In this document: positions 6,259 through 12,277 of the stretch, piece by piece
Numbering within the stretch: position 1 is the first letter of the stretch
Layout of the letters: the number at the start of each line of letters is the position of its first letter
Assembly: GCA_019310665.1 (NCBI GenBank)
Contig: JAFDDW010000034.1
Span: 1-12,277, forward strand
Reading direction: 5' to 3'
Length of the DNA: 12,277 nt
From: Deltaproteobacteria bacterium
GTDB lineage: Bacteria; Desulfobacterota; Desulfobacteria; Desulfobacterales; JAFDCJ01
Translations under genes and position numbers: made by a program
Notes under the pieces: generated by a model
Seen by the model: the letters and a program-made list of their open reading frames with translations, nothing else
The model's database searches: none
Told to the model about the DNA's origin: nothing

Positions 6259-6720
6259 ATGGCACTGTACCTGGTTCAACACGGCCAAAGCCTGCCAAAG
6301 GATGTCGATCCCGATCAGGGTCTCTCCGAAAAAGGCGTCGCAGAGACCGAGCGCATCGCCGAGGTTGCCAAAAACTATCATATAAATGTTGGGAAAATCC
6401 TGCACAGCGTCAAGACCAGAGCACGAAAAACAGCTGACATTTTGGCATCCGCCCTAAATCCCACCGAAAGTGTAAAAGAAGTAGAAGGATTAAAGCCGAT
6501 GGATGATGTGGCCGGCTTCGCTGCCTCCCTTAACCCTGATACCAATACCCTGTTAGTCGGTCATCTGCCTTTTATGGAACGAATGACCGCCTATCTGGTC
6601 ACCGGGTCCATTGATAAACCGGTGTTTAAATTTCAAAACAGCGGCATTGTATGTCTGGACAAAGACCCTGAAACCGGTTCGTGGGTAATTGTCTGGACTT
6701 TAATGCCTAACATCGGATAA
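6259..6720 (+). CDS. SixA-like histidine phosphatase family protein
   Basis: This 153-residue protein is a small histidine phosphatase (phosphoglycerate-mutase-like fold) related to SixA, which removes phosphate from phosphohistidine in phosphorelay proteins. The phosphate-accepting His8 sits in YLVQHGQS (4-11), where Gln replaces the Arg of the standard RHG motif. TRARKTADIL (53-62) supplies the second-arginine region, and LLVGHLPFM (98-106) supplies the second catalytic histidine H102. Length matches SixA (about 160). The start is fixed by a strong AAGGAGG about ten bases upstream. It is the first gene of a plus-strand series, with 85 bases before the hydratase. The phosphorylated partner is not known and no histidine kinase is nearby. 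Confidence 0.85.
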   Translation: MALYLVQHGQSLPKDVDPDQGLSEKGVAETERIAEVAKNYHINVGKILHSVKTRARKTADILASALNPTESVKEVEGLKPMDDVAGFAASLNPDTNTLLVGHLPFMERMTAYLVTGSIDKPVFKFQNSGIVCLDKDPETGSWVIVWTLMPNIG

Positions 6721-6738
6721 CCCAAAATACATATTGTT

Positions 6739-6766
6739 GTTGATTGGTTGAATAAGTTGAATCAAC
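6739..6766. repeat. GTTGATT...AATCAAC hairpin repeat
   Basis: GTTGATT (6739-6745) and AATCAAC (6760-6766) form a seven-base stem around GGTTGAATAAGTTG, downstream of the SixA-like gene. The same GGTTGA / TTAAGTTGA words recur in the longer inverted repeat at 7699-7812, so this appears to be a small member of the same repeat family. Confidence 0.45.
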
Positions 6767-6805
6767 TAATAAACTATATCGATTATCGGCATTCTGGAGA
6801 AAAAA

Positions 6806-7573
6806 ATGAATTTTGAGTGCATTATTTATGAAAAAGACCAGGGCATTGCGACGATAAAATTGAACCGCCCCAAAGTGTTAAACGCCATGAACAAGCAGTT
6901 GTGGCTCGATTTTCAGGCGGCTCTGGAGGATGCCGGAAAGGATTCCGGCATTAAAGTGCTGGTGGTCACCGGCGAAGGAAGGGCCTTTTCAACCGGAGCG
7001 GATTTAAAGGAATCAAAGACCCGAACCCTGGAAGCATACCGGGAATATCTGGAGGAACTCCAGGAAGCGTCCCGCAAAATAATTCGTTTTGAGAAGCCGA
7101 CCATTGCGGCCGTTAACGGATATGCCATCGGTTCCGGCTATGAACTGGCCCTGGCCTGTGATATCCGGATAGCGGCCGAAGAAGCCCGGATCGGTTCGCC
7201 GGAAGCCAAGGTAACCTCCTCTGTGACCGGCGGCGCTTTTCGATTGGTTCAGGACTTAATCGGACCCGGCAAAGCCAAGGAGCTGCTTTTTACCGGTGAG
7301 TACATCGATGGCAAAGAAGCCTTACAAATCGGCCTGGTAAACAAAGCGGTGCCCCTGGCGCAACTTAATACGGAAGTCCGGAATATGGCCGAGAAGATTG
7401 CCGCCAATTCTGCAATTTCTCTTAAATTGATCAAAAAAGGATTGCAAATGGCCCGGGGTGAAGTCAGTCTCGATGCCTTGATGGATTTTGAAATCGAAGC
7501 CTGCCTGGCCTGCGTGTCTACCAAAGAAAGGCAGGAATCGTTAAAGGAGTTTGAGGAAAGGAAAAAGGAATAG
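6806..7573 (+). CDS. Enoyl-CoA hydratase/isomerase family protein
   Basis: This 255-residue protein is a crotonase-superfamily enzyme; the classical reaction is reversible hydration of trans-2-enoyl-CoA to 3-hydroxyacyl-CoA. The oxyanion-hole segments are GRAFSTGADLKE (58-69) and NGYAIGSGYELALACDI (104-120). Both acids of the hydratase mechanism are present: Glu113 in GYELA and Glu133 in GSPEAKV, twenty residues apart exactly as Glu144 and Glu164 in rat mitochondrial hydratase. The usual PGAGGTQRL is altered to SVTGGAFRL (139-147), so the substrate may differ. A C-terminal helix region with CVSTKERQESLKEFEERK matches the family. GGAG lies shortly before the ATG. The neighbouring acyl-CoA ligase supports a role in acyl-CoA breakdown. 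Confidence 0.9.
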   Translation: MNFECIIYEKDQGIATIKLNRPKVLNAMNKQLWLDFQAALEDAGKDSGIKVLVVTGEGRAFSTGADLKESKTRTLEAYREYLEELQEASRKIIRFEKPTIAAVNGYAIGSGYELALACDIRIAAEEARIGSPEAKVTSSVTGGAFRLVQDLIGPGKAKELLFTGEYIDGKEALQIGLVNKAVPLAQLNTEVRNMAEKIAANSAISLKLIKKGLQMARGEVSLDALMDFEIEACLACVSTKERQESLKEFEERKKE

Positions 7574-7840
7574 TTGCGGGTTGCGGGGTGCGCGTTGCGC
7601 GTTACGGGCCCTTCGATTGTGGATTTGGGATTTCGGATTTTGGATTGGAAAAAGATAGACTACGAGTTGCAGGGTTCGGGGTGCGGGGTGTGGAAATGGT
7701 TGATTAAGTTGATGGGTTGAATGGTTGATTAAGGTGGAAGGATTGGTTCTATTTAAATAAACTAAGAATTAACAAAATCAATCACCACAATCAACCAATT
7801 AACTTAATCAACTCAACCAACTATTTATGCTCTACGCCTT
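7574..7840. repeat. Repeat-filled spacer: stuttering words plus a long inverted repeat
   Basis: This gene-free spacer holds three kinds of repeat. At 7574-7608 GTTGCGGG/GCGCGTT words stutter, and they recur in short form at 7667-7690. At 7618-7650 GGATTT words repeat with small changes. At 7699-7720 and 7791-7812 lies a 22-base inverted repeat agreeing at 20 positions (GTTGATTAAGTT core), with a loop of 70 bases. The stem has no T tract of terminator type. The spacer separates the hydratase from the acyl-CoA synthetase, so they may not share one transcript. Confidence 0.6.
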
Positions 7841-7891
7841 GTGCCATTTTTTCCAGCAACCAGAAACCAGAAAAATGAGGAAAATAGAACA

Positions 7892-10189
7892 ATGTCACTA
7901 GAACAAATCCTGAAGGCCGAATCAGTTGCCATTGTCGGTGCTTCCAAAAACGAAACCAAGCGCGGATATCAGACGATCCGGACCCTGCTGGATGAAAAAT
8001 ACGAGGGCAGAATCTATCCCGTAAACCCCAAGGAGAAAAGTATCCTGGGATTTAAATGTTATAAAAAGGTTGCGGATATCGAAGGTCCGGTGGATGTGGC
8101 CCTGGTGGCCACCCCGGCCGCATCCCTGCCGGCAGTATTGGAAGATTGCGGCCAAAATGGGGTTAAGGGTGCGGTCATTCTGGCGGGCGGATTCGGGGAA
8201 ACGGGCCGGGACGGCAGAAAACTGGAAGGCGAGATGGTAGCCGTGGCCAGAAAACACAAAATCCGATTGATCGGCCCCAACACCTCCGGCATGCTCAACC
8301 TGCATGACAGATTAAACCTGGTGGGTTTAAAGAATACGCCCAAGGGCGACATTGCTCTGCTCACCCAGAGCGGCAACATGGCGCTGACCCTGATCACCGA
8401 AGCAAAAATCAAAAGCCGCAAGGGATTTTCCTATTATGTCGGCGTCGGTAACGAAGCCGATATTCAATTTCACGAGTACCTGGAATTTTTCCGCCAGGAT
8501 CCGAATACCAATGCCGTATTGATGTATGTGGAGGGCTTGCGCAATGGCCGCGAGTTCATCCAGCAGGCCGCCAAAACAGCCCTTGAAAAACCGATCATCC
8601 TGCTCAAAAGCGGTCGCTCATCCACCGGCAAAAGGTCAGCGGGCTCCCATACCGGCGCTCTGGCCGGCATATCAGAGGTGGCCACCGGGGCCTTCAAGCG
8701 TGCCGGAATTATCGTGGTTGATTGTTCCGACATGCTCTTCCCCGCGGCAGAAACCCTTGCAAGCCTGCCGCCGATTAAAAACAACAAGGTCGCCATTCTG
8801 GCCGACGGCGGTGGGCACGCCACCATTGCCGCCGATCTTTTAACCGATTCGGGTGTTGAAATCCCTGAATTAAGCGCTAAGACTCAGGCTAATTTAAAAA
8901 AAATTCTGCCGGCGGCGGCATCAGTTCCCAATCCGGTGGATGTGGCCGGCGGCACAGACGCCGACCCGTCGGTCTTTGCCGATTGCGCTAAAATCATTTT
9001 AAACGACCCCAATGTCGGCGGTCTTTTGATTGTCGGCCTTTTCGGCGGCTACGGGATCCGGTTTGCCGAAAGCCTGTCTTTGATGGAAGAGGATGCCGCC
9101 CACCGAATGGGCAAAATGGTAAAGAAACGCAACAAGCCGATTGTCCTTCACAGCCTTTATAATTCCGAAAAACCGCATGCCCTGGAGCTGTTGCGGTATT
9201 ATAACATCCCGGTATACGACTCCCTTGATATCGCCGTGAATTGCATCAGTGTGCTGGCCGAGTATGGAAACTTTCTCAACAGCTATCATCCCAAACAATC
9301 GTTTGAACTAAGCTGGGGGGAAAAAGCCCGACCTGCGGGCCAAAAGATTATCTCGGCTGCCCGCAGAGACGGTCGCAACGCTCTGCTGGAACATGAGGCT
9401 AAGCAGCTTTTCGCTATCCACGGCGCGCCGGTATCCGCAGATCTTATGGCTCAAACAGAAGATGAGGCGGTCGAATTCGCCCAAAAAATCGGTCAAGAGG
9501 TGGTATTGAAAATTGTGTCCCCGGACATTCTGCACAAAAGTGATGCCGGCGGCGTTCGGATTAAACTTAAAACGGAAAAAGAGATCCGCACTGCCTTCAA
9601 AGAGATTTCCAAAAATGCACGCAAATATAACCCTAACGCAGATATCAGGGGGATGCTGGTGTCTCCCATGGCAAATCTTGGGGTTGAAATCATTATTGGG
9701 ACCAAATACGATGATCAGTTCGGACCGGTAATCATGTATGGCCTGGGCGGTATCATGGTGGAAATCATGAAAGATGTATCGTTTCGCGTCCTGCCCATCA
9801 CTCGAACAACTGCCAGAAAAATGATCGAGCAGACCAAATCTTTTCCGATTTTAAACGGCGCCAGGGGCAACCCTCCCCTGGATCAAAAAGCGATCATAAA
9901 ATTACTGATGCTGTGCTCTGAAATCGTCGAGGCCTACCCTGAGATTGAAGAAATGGATCTGAACCCGGTCATCGTGCATGAAAAAGGAATAAGCATTGTG
10001 GATGCGCGGGTTATATTGAAGTCGGAAGGTGGAATGGAAAGAATTCGGAAGTCGGAATGCGGAAGGCGGAATGAAAGAATTCGGAAGTCGGAATGCGGAA
10101 GGCGGAATTTAAAGATCAGAAAACACTTAATTCAGAAAAAAAAACAGATAAAAGGAGATTGCTATGAAAAAACTTATTTCAACCGATAA
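7892..10189 (+). CDS. Fused ADP-forming acyl-CoA (acetyl-CoA) synthetase, with a repeat-derived tail
   Basis: The family converts acyl-CoA, ADP and phosphate to the free acid, CoA and ATP, conserving energy in anaerobic catabolism. Alpha and beta parts are fused. In order: CoA-binding Rossmann domain (VAIVGAS, 12-18; YPVNPK, 42-47), succinyl-CoA-ligase-like domain (GPNTSGMLN, 128-136; LLTQSGN, 156-162), the phosphorylated-histidine motif GSHTGALAG with H253, and an ATP-grasp domain (about 495-710) with VLKIVSPDILHKSDAGG (538-554), whose H548 fits the second histidine of the mechanism. The ATG at 7892 has GAGGA upstream; a GTG at 7841 would add only a repeat-like leader. The family sequence ends near residue 710 (VDARVILK); the last ~55 residues come from repeat DNA, contain two copies of ERIRKSECGRRN, and overlap the RidA start by 26 bases. 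Confidence 0.9.
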   Translation: MSLEQILKAESVAIVGASKNETKRGYQTIRTLLDEKYEGRIYPVNPKEKSILGFKCYKKVADIEGPVDVALVATPAASLPAVLEDCGQNGVKGAVILAGGFGETGRDGRKLEGEMVAVARKHKIRLIGPNTSGMLNLHDRLNLVGLKNTPKGDIALLTQSGNMALTLITEAKIKSRKGFSYYVGVGNEADIQFHEYLEFFRQDPNTNAVLMYVEGLRNGREFIQQAAKTALEKPIILLKSGRSSTGKRSAGSHTGALAGISEVATGAFKRAGIIVVDCSDMLFPAAETLASLPPIKNNKVAILADGGGHATIAADLLTDSGVEIPELSAKTQANLKKILPAAASVPNPVDVAGGTDADPSVFADCAKIILNDPNVGGLLIVGLFGGYGIRFAESLSLMEEDAAHRMGKMVKKRNKPIVLHSLYNSEKPHALELLRYYNIPVYDSLDIAVNCISVLAEYGNFLNSYHPKQSFELSWGEKARPAGQKIISAARRDGRNALLEHEAKQLFAIHGAPVSADLMAQTEDEAVEFAQKIGQEVVLKIVSPDILHKSDAGGVRIKLKTEKEIRTAFKEISKNARKYNPNADIRGMLVSPMANLGVEIIIGTKYDDQFGPVIMYGLGGIMVEIMKDVSFRVLPITRTTARKMIEQTKSFPILNGARGNPPLDQKAIIKLLMLCSEIVEAYPEIEEMDLNPVIVHEKGISIVDARVILKSEGGMERIRKSECGRRNERIRKSECGRRNLKIRKHLIQKKKQIKGDCYEKTYFNR
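10037..10108 (+). repeat. Exact 36-bp tandem duplication inside the synthetase 3' end
   Basis: Two identical 36-base units (10037-10072 and 10073-10108), starting GAAAGAATTCGGAAGTCGG, are built of shorter GGAAGTCGGAATGCGGAA words. A partial third unit precedes them at 10021-10036. Because 36 is a multiple of three, each unit adds twelve residues, ERIRKSECGRRN, without shifting the frame. Confidence 0.9.
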
Positions 10190-10550
10190 GGCCCCGGCGG
10201 CCATTGGACCATATTCCCAGGCTATTCAGTTCAGCGGCTTGCTTTTCGTTTCCGGACAGATCGCAATAGATCCTAAAACCGGTGAATTTGTCGAAGGCGG
10301 TATCGAGGCTCAAACAGAGCAGGTAGTATTGGAAAACCTGAAGGCCATCATCGAGGAAGCCGGGATGACCCTCAAAAACGTTTTGAAATGTTCATGTTTT
10401 CTAAAAAATATGGAAGATTTTGTAACGTTTAATTCAGTTTATGAGCGATATTTCGGCGAGATCCCCCCTGCCAGGGAAACTATTGAGGTTGCAAGACTCC
10501 CCAAAGACGCTATGGTGGAAGTGTCGGCCATCTGCGGGGTCGAGAAGTAA
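10164..10550 (+). CDS. ridA: RidA (YjgF/UK114) family enamine/imine deaminase
   Basis: This 128-residue protein matches RidA across its length. RidA hydrolyses reactive enamine/imine intermediates, such as 2-aminoacrylate released by pyridoxal-phosphate dehydratases, and works as a trimer in the cytoplasm. Visible signatures are APAAIGPYSQAIQ (10-22) with Tyr17, LFVSGQIAIDP (27-37), and PPARETIEVARLPKDAMVEVSAI (from residue 101), which includes Arg104, equivalent to the substrate-binding Arg105 of the Escherichia coli protein, and Glu119. The start is fixed by AAGGAG at 10152-10157. The gene begins inside the last 26 bases of the acyl-CoA synthetase frame, so the two are probably cotranscribed. 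No clear terminator follows. Confidence 0.93.
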   Translation: MKKLISTDKAPAAIGPYSQAIQFSGLLFVSGQIAIDPKTGEFVEGGIEAQTEQVVLENLKAIIEEAGMTLKNVLKCSCFLKNMEDFVTFNSVYERYFGEIPPARETIEVARLPKDAMVEVSAICGVEK

Positions 10551-10937
10551 AAACCCAACCTCGTTCGAAATTGACTCTTTTAAAAAATGGCATAGGCCTC
10601 CAGGCACAAGGCAAAACTCAAGGTATATGGTTGAAGGTTGCAGGGCCCTTAAATCCCCCATGAGATTTTAAGGAAGTTGATGTCGATCTCATTTCGCGGG
10701 GAGAAGTAAAATTTGCTATCCGCATGGGCTTACGACCATGTAATGCCACCTCAAGATGATAAACCCCAATTAAGCTTTCTTTCCACTGTTTTCAAAATCG
10801 CCAGTATAAACTTGGTGATTATATATCAAGTGCAAAATACTCCGCAAAACGGTATAGATTGCACCCTAAATCAAACTTTCTATTGACATTATTATATTTT
10901 AGATTCATTATGTTCTGTATATTGAGGTATTTTGCAT
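10551..10937. other. Intergenic region with a possible degraded coding fragment
   Basis: No complete gene is seen. An imperfect hairpin CCTTAAATC / GATTTTAAGG lies at 10647-10673. At 10664-10750 one frame reads DFKEVDVDLISRGEVKF then AIRMGLRPCNATSR with no start codon; a weak resemblance to a BFD-like iron-sulphur domain end (EVK..TRAGMGPCQG) is possible but not established. The right part is AT-rich and carries the promoter of the toxin-antitoxin genes. Confidence 0.35.
10883..10911 (+). promoter_or_regulatory. Sigma-70-type promoter for the AbiE operon
   Basis: TTGACA (10883-10888, a perfect -35 box) is followed after a 17-base AT-rich spacer by CATTAT (10906-10911, four of six -10 bases). 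The expected start of transcription lies about 20 bases before the abiEi ATG at 10938, whose ribosome site GAGG is at 10925-10928. AbiEi proteins are known to repress their own promoters, so operator sites may overlap; none is obvious by eye. Confidence 0.6.
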
Positions 10938-11686
10938 ATGAAATATGATCAACCACCTAAGACCCTTGGTAATCAGGCCGGCAGACTCGTTACCGAACTC
11001 CATGAACATGGAAAAACCATCTTTTCCTATGACGATGTAGAGGATATAACCGGGCTCAGCTCAAAGTCTTCGCGAAGTCTTATCCTCAGGATGGTCAACC
11101 GAGGTGTGGTAACTCGATTAAAAGCGGGCCTTTTTATCCTTGTGCCTTTTGAAATGGGTCGCGAGCGAGAGTATCTCGGCAATTCGTTTGTGGTTGCGCG
11201 AGAACTCTACGGCACGCCGGATTACTATATTTCCCATGCATCGGCAATGGAAATTCATCAGATGGTCACCCAGCCCCAGCTTGTGGTATACACCACGACA
11301 CCGACCATTGGGTTACCAAGACCGAAAAGGTTCAGGTCAGTGATCTCGAAAGAACGATTGTCGATGGCCTCAAACAGCCTGAGTATTGCGGTGGGTTCAG
11401 TGAGATTGCTAAAGGTTTTTGGATGCGAAGGGAAGATATCGATTCCGGCAAGCTTGTGGACTATGCTCTAAAGATTAACGTGGGTGCCGTTATACGGCGA
11501 CTTGGATTTTTGCTTGAACTATTCGAAATAAAAGCGTCCCGTGAATTAGAACGACTACGCGAACGGCTCACCATGACTTACTCAATCCTGGATCCTATTA
11601 TGCCGGCTGAGGGTAAGTTCTTAGCCCGCTGGCGTCTAAAATTAAACGTGAGCCCGGAAGAAATAGAAGCAGTCGTAAGGACCTGA
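10938..11686 (+). pseudogene. abiEi: AbiEi-family antitoxin, broken by frameshift / internal deletion
   Basis: AbiEi is the DNA-binding antitoxin and autorepressor of type IV AbiE toxin-antitoxin phage-defence systems. The ATG at 10938 has GAGG nine bases upstream. The first part gives a winged-helix N-terminus (about residues 28-66, IFSYDDVEDITGLSSKS ... RLKAGLFIL) and the AbiEi stretch YYISHASAMEIHQMVTQPQ. Good homology ends at VVYTTTP (11283-11303). From 11306 a different frame continues with HWVTKTEKVQVSDLERTIVD, GLKQPEYCGGF and WMRREDIDSGKLVDYALK to a TGA at 11684. The two parts add to about 248 residues; family members usually have about 25 more residues between them, so a small out-of-frame deletion near 11303-11306 is likely. 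Unspliced translation in the first frame ends after 177 residues with an unrelated tail. A sequencing error would explain a frameshift but not missing residues. Confidence 0.8.
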
Positions 11687-11689
11687 CTT

Positions 11690-12277
11690 ATGATTCCGCA
11701 ACGAAATTTGTCCCTTCTCTCTAACCGACTTGCCCGCGTAGGAGGCCGCCGTATTCCGGAGACTGTTCTTGAACGAGACTATTGCCTGGCATGGTTTTTA
11801 GTGGGTCTGTCGCACACTCCTTTACGCAAACATCTTGTATTCAAAGGCGGAACCGCTCTCAAAAGATGCTATTTCGGCGGTTATCGTTTTTCCGAAGATC
11901 TCGACTTCTCCCTGGTCGAAGAAGTATCGTTTAATTATATACTCACAGAGCTCGAGTCAATTTACGATGAGGTCCAACGCGCATCAGGAATTGTCTTCAG
12001 GTTCTCCCGGGAAGATAGAAAGAGGCATCAAAATAGCCATACCTTCTACCTTAATTATGACGGACCGCTGCCTGGAGCAACCGGCAATGAGGTCAAGGTG
12101 GATATCACCATCAAAGAGCAGTTCGTAAGCCCTTTTCAGGAGCAATATGTGCTTCGCGGTTATGATGAGTATAGCGACCTGCCAGAAGATGTATTGGTTA
12201 AAGTATATTCCCTGGAGGAGATTGCTGTTGAGAAATTGGTGGCGCTTACAGATCGAGCCCGTAACGAACCGCGAGAT
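11690..12277 (+). CDS. abiEii: AbiEii-family nucleotidyltransferase toxin (partial, runs off the window)
   Basis: The frame from ATG 11690 is open for 196 codons to the window end. It is the toxin of the AbiE type IV system, a nucleotidyltransferase of the DNA polymerase beta superfamily; characterised relatives transfer nucleotides to RNA targets such as tRNA and stop growth on phage infection. Motif I is FKGGTALKRCYF (51-62) with RFSEDLDFSL (66-75), giving the GG(T/S)...DxD metal site at D70 and D72. VKVDIT (135-140) supplies the third acidic residue D138. The AbiEii-specific motif EEIAVEKLVALTDRARNEPRD (from 176) is present, with Lys182 and Asp196. The start is three bases after the antitoxin stop, as in a tight operon. 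No lesion is seen in the visible part. Confidence 0.9.
   Translation, partial: MIPQRNLSLLSNRLARVGGRRIPETVLERDYCLAWFLVGLSHTPLRKHLVFKGGTALKRCYFGGYRFSEDLDFSLVEEVSFNYILTELESIYDEVQRASGIVFRFSREDRKRHQNSHTFYLNYDGPLPGATGNEVKVDITIKEQFVSPFQEQYVLRGYDEYSDLPEDVLVKVYSLEEIAVEKLVALTDRARNEPRD

Noticed and set aside
7574..7840. CRISPR array
   Set aside because: Repeats are of irregular length and spacing, with no constant repeat-spacer order and no cas gene.
7841..7891. Upstream GTG start of the acyl-CoA synthetase
   Set aside because: It would add 17 residues without ribosome site or homology; ATG at 7892 has GAGGA upstream and leads straight into the CoA-binding domain.
7922..8305. Minus-strand open frames inside the acyl-CoA synthetase
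   Set aside because: They are shadows of a well-conserved gene on the other strand.
10728..10880. Short TTG-started frame (LLSAWAYDHVMPPQDD...)
   Set aside because: Although a purine-rich stretch precedes it, the product of about 50 residues has no recognisable pattern and lies in AT-rich promoter DNA.
11835..12128. Plus-strand open frame of 97 codons
   Set aside because: It overlaps the AbiEii frame, which carries the catalytic motifs.

Overview
The window reads as ordinary bacterial chromosome with a moderately GC-balanced, AT-rich-intergenic composition. Gene content (ADP-forming acyl-CoA synthetase next to RidA and an enoyl-CoA hydratase, a DHH phosphoesterase, a SixA-like phosphatase with a QHG motif, a rubredoxin-type fragment) and the many stuttering intergenic repeats suggest an anaerobic deltaproteobacterium, probably of the Desulfobacterales type. 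That assignment is inference; there is no rRNA or other marker gene here.

Layout. Positions 1-818 hold almost no coding sequence: a possible gene start runs off the left edge, then two inverted ~100-bp modules with matching ends (64-433) and a block of TCGACAGG/CCTGTCGA palindromes (653-776). A minus-strand EamA-type drug/metabolite transporter (819-1691) is followed by a decayed rubredoxin-like fragment on the plus strand (1718-1833), two back-to-back hairpins (1832-1898) and a small minus-strand LapA-type membrane protein (1894-2103). A gene-free block bounded by inverted repeat arms (2134-2410) and a terminator-like hairpin (2552-2600) precede the largest unknown gene, a ~827-residue protein with a divergent protein-kinase-like N-terminal half and a multi-spanning membrane C-terminal half (2631-5114). 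A 15-bp hairpin separates it from a convergent DHH-family phosphoesterase (5147-6043).

From 6259 onward all genes are on the plus strand: SixA-like histidine phosphatase, enoyl-CoA hydratase/isomerase, a repeat-filled spacer, a fused ADP-forming acyl-CoA synthetase and RidA. The hydratase, synthetase and RidA fit a catabolic role in which acyl-CoA intermediates (possibly from amino acids) are turned over, the ligase conserves energy as ATP, and RidA removes reactive enamine/imine by-products; this shared pathway is inferred from neighbourhood only. The 3' end of the synthetase frame runs through an exact 36-bp tandem duplication and overlaps the RidA start.

The right end holds an AbiE-type (type IV) toxin-antitoxin / phage-defence pair with a clear promoter. 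The antitoxin gene (abiEi) is broken by a frameshift, probably an internal deletion, while the toxin (abiEii nucleotidyltransferase), which runs off the window, is intact as far as visible. The two points most worth attention are the unrecognised kinase-like membrane protein and the toxin with a damaged antitoxin; next come the paired ~100-bp modules at the left end.
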